Source: Tetragonia tetragonoides
Lineage: Eukaryota > Streptophyta > Magnoliopsida > Caryophyllales > Aizoaceae
Reading direction: 5' to 3'
DNA length: 64,000 nucleotides
NCBI GenBank assembly: GCA_038025085.1
Contig: CM076147.1
Coordinates: forward strand, 42,864,766-42,928,765
A program made the translations under genes and the position numbers. Below are positions 35,187 through 46,099 of the stretch, one piece after another. Under the pieces are notes generated by a model that worked only from the letters and a program-made list of their open reading frames with translations, did not search any database and had not been told where the DNA came from. Every line of letters begins with the position of its first letter. The first letter of the stretch is position 1.

Positions 35187-35720
35187 ATGATGACTTGCAA
35201 TAATAAGCTTCTTGTATGTTTACTTCTTGGTGCACTAGTCTACACTACTAGTGCTACTAGGAAGCTAGGAGCTACTACTCATTCATTTGAGGATGAGAAA
35301 TTCTTTTTCCCCCACCATGGTCGTGGTGGTGGCCTAGGTGGAGGAGGTGGTGGAGGGTTTGGTGGTGGAGGCGGTGCCGGTGGTGGCCTTGGTGGTGGTG
35401 CTGGTGCTGGGTTCGGCGGTGGTGCTGGAGCTGGTGGAGGAGCTGGGGGTGGTCTTGGCGGTGGAGGTGGTGGAGGATTTGGTGGTGGTGGAGGTGGTGG
35501 ACTCGGAGGAGGAGCGGGAGCCGGAGGCGGTGCTGGATTTGGAGGAGGAGCGGGAGGTGGTGCCGGTGGTGGACTAGGTGGAGGTGCTGGAGCTGGTGGA
35601 GGATTTGGTGGCGGTGGCGGTGGCGGACTTGGTGGTGGACTTGGAGGCGGTGCTGGCGCTGGTGGTGGATTTGGTGGAGGAGCTGGTGCTGGTGGTGGGA
35701 TTGGACACGGTTTCCCTTGA
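35187..35720 (+). CDS. Secreted glycine-rich protein 1
   Basis: A single exon encodes 177 residues. Residues 1-23 are a signal peptide (LLVCLLLGALVYTTSA), followed by a short charged stretch (TRKLGATTHSFEDEKFFF). The rest is a Gly-rich domain of GGLGGG, GGFGGG and GAGAGG units, ending GHGFP. It is the classic structural GRP layout (class I-like), and such proteins usually go to the cell wall. The second Met aligns with the start of the paralogue at 40639, so either may be used. The long reverse-strand frames rich in Pro or His are artefacts of GGN codons. The 3' region keeps attgattcatcaatgaaag in common with the paralogue. Confidence 0.9.
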   Translation: MMTCNNKLLVCLLLGALVYTTSATRKLGATTHSFEDEKFFFPHHGRGGGLGGGGGGGFGGGGGAGGGLGGGAGAGFGGGAGAGGGAGGGLGGGGGGGFGGGGGGGLGGGAGAGGGAGFGGGAGGGAGGGLGGGAGAGGGFGGGGGGGLGGGLGGGAGAGGGFGGGAGAGGGIGHGFP

Positions 35721-36599
35721 TGAGCGTATGCATTGATCAACTACATACACAAGCTAAGCATACAACAACGTAACATTACTACTAGTAAATAATGTTACTA
35801 CTACGATACTACTAGTCAAATTTGGCTTATCAAAATGGTCTAATTTACGTAAGTGTAGCAAGTAATTGTGGTTTTAAGTGTTTGCTTTTGGTTATCTGTT
35901 TCTACATTTTGCATTGTATTGCTAAAACACTGTCAAAGTGTAATTGATTCATCAATGAAAGAATAATCTTCCGTTAACTTATTACCGCCTTATATAATTT
36001 AGTTCTTTCGTTCTTGAAGAGTTGGACATATTTTAATTAATTAATTTTATGTAAATTCAACATTTGTTTAATTAATTTCTCTCTCGCTGTTTCATATTCA
36101 CTATAACGATCAAAGTCAAATTGCGACTCCATCATAGTGGGGAATGAGTATAATCTTATTGCGAGTCATCCACATTCAATAAATATATAGGTACATATGA
36201 TCGACAACAAAAGAAAACTAAAGAATGATACAAAGAGTCTACCTACTGACACAAGGTTGGACCAATTTCACTCTATGAAGCTATATGTCGAGCACAGGTT
36301 TATTAGGTTCGGCCTCAATGAAAACGCGGAGGACTTAGCAACGCATTTTCACAGACCAAGTGTTGAGGTAACGCCCCAAATACCAAATAATATTTAGTTG
36401 TGTTTTATTTTATTTTAGTTTTGTAAAGAAAATAAAATAGAACAAAAAGAAAAAGAAAAAGAAAAAAAAAAGAAGTTAAAAGGTTGGGAAAACAAAAGGT
36501 CTTAGCCTTTTGGTTTTTTCTTTAGTTGATGATTGGGAAACAAAAGGTCTTAGCCTTTTGGTTTTCTTTAGTATTGAAAGAAGTGTGATTGAGCTTTGC

Positions 36600-36607
36600 T
36601 ATAAAAA
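36600..36607 (+). promoter_or_regulatory. LTR TATA box of element B
   Basis: tataaaaa lies 240 bp into the LTR, after two adjacent ~44-bp units each holding the fold-back aaaaggtcttagcctttt. The second LTR repeats it at 37763-37770. Confidence 0.55.
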
Positions 36608-37184
36608 GAAATGGCCAGCGAGTGAAAGCAGCAAGAGAAGGCCGAAACAAAAGAAAAGGAAGAGACCAAGTGAGTGAGAGACAAACAAAGAGTGAGAGAA
36701 ATTGAGTATTTCTCCAAAGAGGTTTGTTCCAGTTCACGGTTGATTCGGCTTGTTCGTGTGAAGATAATCGGAGTATTCGGATCGGTCATCGACAGGTATT
36801 TGTGGGTGTATCTTTGGTTTTGTGGGAGTACCAAATTGAGTTAGGGTTTATCAATTTGTACTAGTACAAAAGATAGATTGTTTACTTGTTGATTGATCTT
36901 GTGATTGTTGCCGATTGTACTCTTGATTATCATAGTGGATTATATTTTAGTGCGTGGAGATCCGTACCGTGGTTTTTCCCCTAATTGAGAGGGGTTTTCC
37001 ACGTAAAATTGTTTGTGTTGCTTTTTGGGTTCTTGCACTTTATTTTTCCGATTATCTGTTGTTGTGATTGTGGGTAAATACCGTAGTTTTCCCCAACAGT
37101 GGTATCAGAGCTTTGGTTGTAGGATCCGTGTGGTGGGAAAATTACTGTATTTGTTGAAGGGAGGAATTATTTTGTGCAAGTAAG

Positions 37185-37529
37185 ATGTCTGGGAGTGGTA
37201 AGATGAAGGCCAAAGGGATGGGAAGCATCCGCATTGAGCTCCATGGTGGTGTGACTAGAACCTTCCACAATGTGAGGTATGTACCCGATGCTCGTGTTAA
37301 CGTGATTTCGTTGGGTGAGTTGACATCGCAAGGGTGTAGATACATTGGTACGGGAAGGTGGTGCAAAGTGTATCGTGGTGCTACTTTGATTGTGCAAGGA
37401 AAGAAGGCGAAGAACAACTTGTGCTATGTTGAGGGTCATTGCGTAAGGAGGAGCAAGGCCAAGAAGAAGGTCCGTTTTTCGGACAAGGTGGAAGTATTTG
37501 GTGATTTGGGTCGAGGGAGGATTTGTTGA
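37185..37529 (+). CDS. Chimeric 114-residue frame of element B (gag start joined to pre-integrase region)
   Basis: The first residues, MSGSG, are the gag start seen in element A. From about residue 12 the frame reads as the region between copia protease and integrase (IRIELHGGVTRTFHNVRYVP, then VNVISLGELTSQG). The frame is open and its stop codon lies within the first bases of the right LTR. The join is a clean in-frame deletion. No catalytic domain is left. Whether it is translated is unknown. Confidence 0.75.
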   Translation: MSGSGKMKAKGMGSIRIELHGGVTRTFHNVRYVPDARVNVISLGELTSQGCRYIGTGRWCKVYRGATLIVQGKKAKNNLCYVEGHCVRRSKAKKKVRFSDKVEVFGDLGRGRIC

Positions 37530-38266
37530 GGTAACGCCCCAAATACCAAATAATATTTAGTTGTGTTTTATTTTATTTTAGTTTTGTAAAGAAAATAAAA
37601 TAGAACAAAAAGAAAAAGAAAAAGAAAAAAAAAAGAAGTTAAAAGGTTGGGAAAACAAAAGGTCTTAGCCTTTTGGTTTTTTCTTTAGTTGATGATTGGG
37701 AAACAAAAGGTCTTAGCCTTTTGGTTTTCTTTAGTATTGAAAGAAGTGTGATTGAGCTTTGCTATAAAAAGAAATGGCCAGCGAGTGAAAGCAGCAAGAG
37801 AAGGCCGAAACAAAAGAAAAGGAAGAGACCAAGTGAGTGAGAGACAAACAAAGAGTGAGAGAAATTGAGTATTTCTCCAAAGAGGTTTGTTCCAGTTCAC
37901 GGTTGATTCGGCTTGTTCGTGTGAAGATAATCGGAGTATTCGGATCGGTCATCGACAGGTATTTGTGGGTGTATCTTTGGTTTTGTGGGAGTACCAAATT
38001 GAGTTAGGGTTTATCAATTTGTACTAGTACAAAAGATAGATTGTTTACTTGTTGATTGATCTTGTGATTGTTGCCGATTGTACTCTTGATTATCATAGTG
38101 GATTATATTTTAGTGCGTGGAGATCCGTACCGTGGTTTTTCCCCTAATTGAGAGGGGTTTTCCACGTAAAATTGTTTGTGTTGCTTTTTGGGTTCTTGCA
38201 CTTTATTTTTCCGATTATCTGTTGTTGTGATTGTGGGTAAATACCGTAGTTTTCCCCAACACCAAG

Positions 38267-38862
38267 AACTATTGGATCACCCATACAACAGTCCAATGAT
38301 CAATCAAAGTTCAAAGCACAATGATTGGATATGCATGCATGCTTCAATAACTGTCAGGGATTCTCATATTTATGGAGATGTCTCTTAAACACATGGGATA
38401 TATATTGAAATGAATTGGGGGATCAGGCCTGGCCCGATCCGGCCCTTTCAGTGCTCAATTAAACTTTAAAATCTATTGTTCGGGTATACTACAATGCAAT
38501 CTAAAAAAGAAGAAGAAGAACTAAGATCGCTCTGGATAGAAAAATTTTATGATCAAATACGATTAATAAGATTAATATGAGTCTACATTTCTTATTATTG
38601 AGCGGTTTTTTTATGGGCCGGTTATGGTGTGATTAATCTGATACCTTTTCCTCAGTGTCATGGATTAAATGTGTTATAGGGCCTTAGAGCGTTGGGGCTT
38701 GCGATGCAATCTCATATTCGTACAATTAATGATCTATCCTATTCGAGATTCTTTAAGTAGTTACTTCTTACCACTCCTTGAAGAGTCAGTTATGCATTTT
38801 TTTTCTAATTTCTTTAATAGATATTGCTCAAATTTCATTCTCTGATTAATTGCTTACAAAAA
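38267..38862. other. Spacer between element B and the next TIR element
   Basis: Nothing recognised. Its first 58 bases continue, in frame, a short open frame (from 36197) that element B interrupts. Confidence 0.5.
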
Positions 38863-39101
38863 CTTGTGTGGACTTAGTCCATGGTAGACCAATACTTGGA
38901 GTCACTCTTACTTTATCTGGAGCCACTCTCCTATAAAAGTGGAGCCACCCCTCAAATTTAATTTGGCACCACCTTACTTCACCTGGATCCACCCCCTACT
39001 TTACCTGGAGCCACCCCTTACTTCACCTGGAGCCACCCCCTACTTCACCTGGAGCCACCCCTCACAATTACTTGATCCACGGTGGACTAAGTCCACACAA
39101 G
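38863..39101. mobile_element. TIR element with internal minisatellite, copy 2
   Basis: Perfect 18-bp inverted ends (cttgtgtggacttagtcc) enclose about eight degenerate ~20-bp units of the type acttcacctggagccacccc. Copy 1 at 9692-9903 has the same ends and a related array in the other orientation. No clear target duplication and no coding capacity. Confidence 0.7.
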
Positions 39102-39161
39102 ACATACTGCTAATTGCTGACCTATTTTTGCGTCTACTGGCCGGATTTAAAGGTCCGATAA

Positions 39162-39723
39162 CAGAGCCATCCCTGAGATATTGGAGGCCCTGTGCTAAAA
39201 AAAAAAAATCACGCCTCAACCTCGATCGTGACGTTTTAAATGCCCCCGTGGCGGGATAAAAGCTATTACCCTGAAGTATCAATAGCATGCATGTTTCACC
39301 AGGAAAAAAAAAGAGAAAAGATAACAATGTTATATGTCCAACTCTCTTTACTTCTAAAAGATTTTTTCTCGAAAAAAAAATCATTTTATAAATATTTTCC
39401 CGGAAAAGAGAAAGATATAATCATATAACACTAAGAGGAATAATAGATTAAATTAGGAATAAAATAAATTTAAAAGTGTTAAAGAAACGGAACAACGAAA
39501 TCTGGGATAGGAAAATTCATAAAAAAAAATTAACAGCAAGCAGATTTGATCTTGGATCCCATATGCATCATATTCCTCACTTAACCACTAAACCAAGGAG
39601 TAAACTATGTATTTTAATCATAGCATTTAGTATATATACTAAAACTTTCTTCTGTTTTGGGCTCCCTTAATGTGTTGAGCCCTGTGCGGTCACACATGCT
39701 GCACACCCTCAGGGACGGCCCTG
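39162..39723. mobile_element. hAT-like non-autonomous element
   Basis: The ends are cagagccatccctgag and the complement of cagggccgtccctgagg. Perfect 8-bp duplications of tccgataa lie at 39154-39161 and 39724-39731, the hAT hallmark. The 562-bp interior has no transposase. A tRNA-like stretch on the minus strand near 39550-39600 may be a nested SINE. Confidence 0.85.
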
Positions 39724-40565
39724 TCCGATAACATTTGCCCATGCACATATAACAATACCCTCAAAATTATTAAGGTCGGTGATCGACTTCCTATCTCCGT
39801 CCCCATGTCTTTTGGCTTCCAACATTTAGGAACTATACTTGTCCAGTTGTCTTTAATGGTGCTAGGGTTGATCGATAGGGTTGTCGTGCTTCCGTTGATT
39901 ATTCAGTTAGTTTAATATTGTTGTTGAACATGCATGAGAGGCCAAACAGAACGCAATGAGAGGTGTGTATCGTCTAGATCATCATTGACTTGCAACTTTT
40001 CTTCTTTTTTCTTTTCCAGTATTTGTATGAGCAAAATATGATTACATTATAAGAAGGCATAATATTTAACCTAAACTCATTCTTCTAGGCGATGGATCTA
40101 AGAAATTTCCACGATCGTTTTAAATAGCCTATTTGATCATCCTCCTACTAGCTTTGTGTATTGTAAAGCTTGTTGCTAAAATGCTAATGTTTGATCACTT
40201 GGCAGTATCAACATGGCTGAATAACTCATCAAACCTTTAGATGAAGCACTTCAGGAATTACGAATATATTGAACAAGAGATTAAAGAAAAAAAAAAGTTC
40301 ATTGAACATGATAGGAGTTAACAAGAAAAGAAAGTAGATGATTAACATACCAAAATTGTATGGTCCAAAGATGATGCTTAAGATTAGAGCTAAAATTAGC
40401 CAGCTTTGCAAGTTCGTTGTCCGTTTTTTTTCAAACTATGCAGTTGAAAGCATTAAGTGTCCCAACACGCTTTCAAGATCAAATGATGCACAACATTAAT
40501 TAAAACTTTCTCAACCGTTAGCTCCTCTAAGCCTCTTTAGCAAAATGTCTTAATCAAATTATCCA

Positions 40566-40573
40566 TATATAAA
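40566..40573 (+). promoter_or_regulatory. TATA box of glycine-rich gene 2
   Basis: tatataaa with the flank accccgcttcgtacc matches the site of gene 1. The ~150 bp upstream retain cagttgaaagcattaa, cccaacacg and ctcaaccgtt in the same order. Confidence 0.8.
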
Positions 40574-40638
40574 CCCCGCTTCGTACCTCCACTTCTCACC
40601 CCAAGTCATCTAAGAATAAGTGTTACCAGAAATTAAAG

Positions 40639-41517
40639 ATGACTTGCAGTAAGCTTCTTATATGTTTACTTCTTGGGGCACTAGTTTACACTACTAGTGC
40701 TAATAGGAAGCTAGTGGCTACTCATTCATTTGATGATGAGAAACTACTGTACCATGGTGGTGGGTTAGGTGGAGGACGCGGTGGCGGATTTGGTGGCGGA
40801 CTCGGTGCTGGAGGTGGTGCTGGGTTTGGAGGTGGTGCTGGGGGAGGAGCTGGGGGTGGTCTTGGTGGTGGAAGTGGTGGAGGGTTAGGTGGTGGAGGTG
40901 GTGCCGGTGGCGGCGGCGGACTAGGTGGCGGCGCTGGTGGTGGATTTGGAGGAGGTGCTGGTGGTGGTGGCGGACTTGGAGGAGGCTCTGGTGGTGGAAT
41001 TGGTGGAGGTTCCGGTGGTGGCGGTGGATTAGGTGGAGGTGCTGGAGGTGGCGGTGGACTTGGAGGAGGTGCTGGTGGCGGTGGTGGACTTGGAGGAGGC
41101 TCTGGCGGTGGACTTGGTGGAGGCTCTGGCGGTGGACTTGGTGGAGGTGCCGGTGGCGGCGGTGGACTTGGAGGAGGCTCTGGTGGTGGACTTGGTGGAG
41201 GTTCCGGTGGTGGCGGTGGACTTGGTGGAGGTGCTGGTGGTGGCGGTGGACTTGGAGGAGGTGCCGGTGGCGGAGGTGGACTTGGTGGCGGTTCTGGTGG
41301 TGGGCTTGGTGGAGGTGCCGGAGGTGGCGCTGGCGGTGGACTTGGTGGTGGCGCCGGCGGTGGACTTGGTGGTGGTGCCGGCGGTGGTGCCGGTGGTGGG
41401 TTTGGTGGAGGTGCTGGTGGTGGAGCAGGACTTGGTGGTGGTGCCGGTGGGGGTGCTGGTGGTGGGTTTGGTGGAGGTGCTGGAGGTGGTGGTGGGTTTG
41501 GAAAGGTTTTGCCTTGA
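40639..41517 (+). CDS. Secreted glycine-rich protein 2
   Basis: A single exon of 292 residues, paralogous to the gene at 35187. The signal peptide (LLICLLLGALVYTTSA) and short charged link (NRKLVATHSFDDEKLLY) align with it, but the Gly domain is about twice as long. It is built from decamers such as GGLGGGAGGG and GGLGGGSGGG, with Ser replacing Ala in many; the DNA repeats at 30-bp steps. The C-terminus is FGKVLP. It is likely a cell-wall structural protein. The length difference is best explained by slippage or unequal exchange in the repeat. Promoter and 3' end are conserved with gene 1, which supports duplication of the whole transcription unit. Confidence 0.9.
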   Translation: MTCSKLLICLLLGALVYTTSANRKLVATHSFDDEKLLYHGGGLGGGRGGGFGGGLGAGGGAGFGGGAGGGAGGGLGGGSGGGLGGGGGAGGGGGLGGGAGGGFGGGAGGGGGLGGGSGGGIGGGSGGGGGLGGGAGGGGGLGGGAGGGGGLGGGSGGGLGGGSGGGLGGGAGGGGGLGGGSGGGLGGGSGGGGGLGGGAGGGGGLGGGAGGGGGLGGGSGGGLGGGAGGGAGGGLGGGAGGGLGGGAGGGAGGGFGGGAGGGAGLGGGAGGGAGGGFGGGAGGGGGFGKVLP

Positions 41518-41759
41518 GCAAAAGCATCACTACTAAAAGGCTACAAGCCAAAGCCACAACATTACTAAATGTTGCAATACTAGTAATTTTTACGTATTTA
41601 GCATGGAAATCTACAAGTCTGGTTCTTATTGGTCGTTGTTTTTACATTTTGCATCGTATTACTAAAGCATTGTCACAATGTTTTTGATTCATCAATGAAA
41701 GAATAATCTTTCTTTTACAACATTGTTTCACTACAAACACGCTTACAGTGATAAATTTG

Positions 41760-42278
41760 AAAAGTAGTGAAATTATTGTTGACTTAAACTGTTATTAAAA
41801 AAAACTCTCTCGCTAAACTTTTCAACGAGGAGTTTTAAGTTTCGTGTTGCACAACGGTGTTAAAATTATGCCCACAGCTAAGCTTATTGGGAAGAAAAAA
41901 AATCAGCAACAGAAGGAAATAGCAATATAAAGAACATCTCTACAACATAAATCACTAAAGTGGAAAATCCCCTATTGTGTCATGTAAGAGATTGTTTAAC
42001 CTCAAAAGGAGAATGTTGTTGTTGTTATTGTTGTTGTTGTTGTTGTTCTTTCTTTTGTGTATAAGTTCAGTTTCCTCCAACCTTGGTGGTACGCTAGCAT
42101 TCTAAATAGAAAAAGAAAGAATGGCCTAAGAAAATTCCCCTCCTATGTGATTAGGCGTGCCGAGTGCAGAAGGATAGGGCCATAGGGGACATTTCCAAGC
42201 TGCCAGCTTAATAAGGAAAAGCACACCAGAGTCAAATCCCTAACTATATGTATGCAAAGTAGGAGCCTAACCTTCCTC

Positions 42279-42314
<36 letters not shown>

Positions 42315-45300
42315 CCTAACCAGCAAGCAACAACATTTCTTTTGCACAAGTAATTCCAAGGAGAAGTTCAGTGAATAATATTTTCCACATTTGATGCTAC
42401 TTAAGCTACGGACACGAATCCGAAGCTAGTCATGTATTTACTATCTCATATTTGAATTTTGAAAAGATAATTATTAATGTCAAAAGAATTCCATCTCTAA
42501 GGTTTTCTTATTTTGACATTTTTTACTCGCCAATGAATTTTCGATTTCGAATTTTGCAAATACAGATAACTTTTTTTTTTCCTATCGTTTTCAATGCTAC
42601 AGGCCAACACCTATTTCAAATGCCTGATGATGTTGTGATTCGGTTCACTTCTCCATCGCTTATTTTGTATACTTCACTATGATCAAAGTGTAATTGCAAG
42701 CTCCATACAGCCGCGCAAGATATTTAATTTCGGTTTTTCCTCATTCAAACATGTACAAAATTGTGCAATTCCATGGGATCTCAAACATTGTAACCCTGAA
42801 AAATCCCCACAGCTCTAACCGAGCCCACAGCATTGAAGGAGAAACTGTCACTAGCTAGTTGAATAACCATGCATTCCTCTCCAATTAATCACACTCACTT
42901 GTACCATGTATGATCCAGATGACATTTTAGATATTTTTGACCAATTTAATCTCGTGTGACTTGACAACCATTACCTCACGCTGCCTTAAGACACCGCCAC
43001 AATTGTACACAGATGATAGCGTTTTCTTTGTTCACGCCCGACCACTGAGATGGGCATGATCTTCAAGGAGTTGTTGCGAACAAAGATGTTAAGGGATCAG
43101 TAAAGCTGAGCAAGTATAATGAAAGCATTCATGGAAAAATATGTAACTTTTCATGTGCTAGAATTCTATAGATTGATTTGAAACCTTTTCACACGTCGTC
43201 ATGGATAGAAGGCTTTATCAGCCGGTGCTTGGGGCTTTCAAGTTTCAATGTGCCAATGTCAAACCTCATAGTATCCAAAACGTCTAATCCGAATCCGATT
43301 GGAGATTCATGAAGGACCAGTTATCCCATGTTACTGCTCATATTTTCTTCTCTTAATAATTGCTCATGTTTTCTTCTCTTAATAATTGCTCATGTCTTCT
43401 TCCTGCATTTAAAGTTGCAAAGAATAAAATGACCATGGTAGTTGGTCAGTTGCAGTTGTGTCGCCTAAAGGCTTCTTCAGTTTAACAAAACCATGCTAAA
43501 CTATTGGCATAACAATGGTAAGAGAAGATTAAATTTCTAAAAATAGACTCATCAGCCCACAAGTAAAAAAGTATTCAAAAGATGTTCCTTCACACAGTTT
43601 TGGGGTAAAATAAAACCCAAAAAGCTCAAACCTTGGGAGCTTCTATATTTTTATGGAATATTCAGAAGGCCATTTGACGCGTCCTAAGCTGATGATTATG
43701 TTTTGAAACGAAGGAGTTTATATCAAACTGTCCTTTATCGGCTAAGTCTCTTCGCCTTATAGAGATAACAACATTGTTTCTTAACATTCTCTGCACTGAA
43801 ATGGATTCACAATAGTTATTGATGACGATCCCACCCCAATAACATACTTATCAATTCACAGCAAAATATCCACTACAGTGATATGGTCCACTTGACATCA
43901 AGAAAACAAACTACCCTAACTATCCTCCAGCTACAACGAAAGTCTACTTCCCATTATTATCATTTTTTCGATTGTCTTTACACTAACATCAATACCCAAA
44001 ACTCATAACCCAATTGTCCCAGCCCTTACCTGTAACACTCTCAGATCTCATGGAACTCAACCAAATTTCCCTCCGTGATTGCTAATGAGCTACCTCTTAA
44101 GTTACATAAGAGTCTAAGAGACCAACTCAAGCCTTCAAGAAATCTGTGAAGGAGAACAAAAAGTTGCATTCTACAAGAGACCCTAACTCCTCAACAATCC
44201 CTGACATTGATAACCACCCCGTAAAATTACCTTAGTCCACATATATTTTAGTCCTGTGCCAATTGGCAATTGCCATTACATGAATAGCTTCCATGATCAA
44301 AACTCACTTGACCCATTTCGAAATCCTAATTCATTCTTGTCCCCCCTTAATCCTAATTCATTGCCTCTTAATTTACATATCTAACCTCTCAAGCCTTGGT
44401 CAAAGACAGAAGATACTCCAGACAAGAGCAACCACAACCTTTATTGTCCCTCACACAGAGCAAAGTCTGTATTAAAAGATCCACATAACAAAATAAATCG
44501 ATCGATCCCAACCACACATTACAATAACATTCAACTCTGCTTAACTCATTCACATTCTGTTCACATGCAAGGTTCTACCAAATTCTGTTCCTAGCTTCCT
44601 ATAGCATGTTAACATTATAAACCACTCAGGAACCAATGACCTATTCATAACTCATGTACCACAGGTAAGAGTGTCTTAAACTCAACCTACATTCATAAAT
44701 ATGAAAGGTTTACTTTTACCACCACATGTCCCAAATCCAATACCTTCAACCTACTTTCATAGCCCGTATATGTTCAGATGATTAGAAACCCTTGTTGGCA
44801 AGTGAAGGGAAAGCTAACTATAGAAACCCCCAACATATGGTAGAATCGTAAATCTCCATGGTTGTTCACATACGAACTGAAAACTACTTGAACTAGCATT
44901 TGATCAGAAACCTTCTTTTTGCCTCCTAAAATAAAAATCATTAAACAGCAATTGGAGACAACAGAACAATAGAAATCTTACAAATATTTGAAAGAGAGAG
45001 AGAGATCGTACAATAATCCAGCAGCCATTGCAGGGTGATAGTTCCTGGGTGATCTGAACTTGGAGCAGTCGTGGTGGTTCCAGTGAGGGCAGCCATGGTG
45101 GCCGTAGAAGATGATTGGGGCAGCTAAACAAAATGGCAGTAAAGAGAATAATCATAAAGTGAGAGAGGAACTTAAATTCTAACTCAATACCACTGCCAAA
45201 TGTCAATTACTGTCCTATAAGGAAAATGGCAAAAACTGGGTCAGCATCTGTACACTATAAATCTTTCAGCTAAAGTTACAAATGATCACAAGGCACTAAA

Positions 45301-45990
45301 CCAAAAGGTGTTCAACAGCGAGCCAAAGATATAGGCGAAGAGAGAAAAAGATAGCAGCCACATGCCACCCTTCTCCAATTTCTTCAGCTGCTTTAAACCA
45401 GTGTTGCACTATTCAAATTTCAAGTTGCTTTATTCTGGTTTGTGATTCCTAGCAATCCAACTCACTGAAATTAGTGATCCGATTCTAACTAAGTGTTTGA
45501 CAAAAAGGGACTTGTTCAATTCTAGATAGAGAAACATTATAAGCGAAGAAGAAGAAGATGAATATTTATTCAAAAACTCAGAAGATACACTATCAAATTG
45601 AAGTAACTCTACCAGAAAATCATACCAAATTTTTTTACCCTAACAAACTTAAGACGTACTATGTATTGACTTATGTTCCCATTCCCATTCATGGTACTAA
45701 AACAAGCCGTTCATTCTGCGACACTGCTCCAAACCACCAAGCTCCAACAAGTATGTCTGCAACGGTTTGATGTTTGTGTACCGAATGACAGAAAAAATAC
45801 GGCGACAAAGGATAAACTCATTCATTTACTATTTTTTATTTGGGGTTCATGGACAGCCAGAGCCACAGGTTGAAGATCGCCTGGCCTTCCAGGCCAGTGT
45901 TACCAATCTCATGCTAAAGTAACACATTTGTGCCCTTCATTGTTGCTCAGCCTACAAAGAACGATAAGGTTTAGCTCCAGCTTAGGGAAA
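41760..45990. other. Long spacer with no convincing gene
   Basis: Only short chance frames were found, plus a (GTT)n tract (about 42017-42049) and a micro-insertion at 42273. On the minus strand at about 45096-45004 a codon-like run (MAALTGTTTTAPSSDHPGTI) might be an isolated exon, but no partner was found. Confidence 0.5.
42273..42312 (+). mobile_element. Micro-retroposon (ttcctcc plus A33)
   Basis: Seven unique bases and a 33-base A-run separate perfect copies of agcctaacc (42264-42272 and 42313-42321). The long pure tail suggests it is recent. Confidence 0.7.
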
Positions 45991-45999
45991 TACATGATA

Positions 46000-46099
46000 C
46001 TCCCTCTGTCCCAAATTATATGACAATTTTGGGATTTGTGACTCACATCAATGTGAGTCACAAATTCCAAAGTTGTCATATAATTTGGGACGGAGGGAG
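46000..46099. mobile_element. 100-bp near-perfect palindromic Stowaway-like MITE
   Basis: Two arms of about 48 bases (CTCCCTCTGTCCCAAATTAT...gtgactcaca) are inverted around a tcaa loop, with TA on each side (45998-45999, 46100-46101). Only a couple of mismatches separate the arms. A transcript would form a long hairpin. Confidence 0.85.

Larger units (their letters stand above)
36361..38261 (+). mobile_element. Very young non-autonomous Ty1/copia element (element B)
   Basis: Two 738-bp LTRs (36361-37098, 37524-38261; TGTTGAGG...CCCCAACA) show no difference I can find. They are flanked by perfect ccaag duplications (36356-36360, 38262-38266). The primer-binding site is at 37100-37111 and a purine tract (gagggagga) precedes the second LTR. 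Only 425 bp lie between the LTRs, so most of gag, integrase and reverse transcriptase are gone. It belongs to the family of element A but has the opposite orientation. It would need another element's enzymes to move. Confidence 0.93.

Noticed and set aside
35275..35740. Long reverse-strand frames rich in Pro/Ala or His/Gln opposite glycine-rich gene 1 (and similar at 40718-41557 and 56083-56601)
   Set aside because: They are by-products of GGN codon runs on the plus strand. They lack signal peptide or domain features, while the plus-strand frames have matching signal peptides and TATA boxes.
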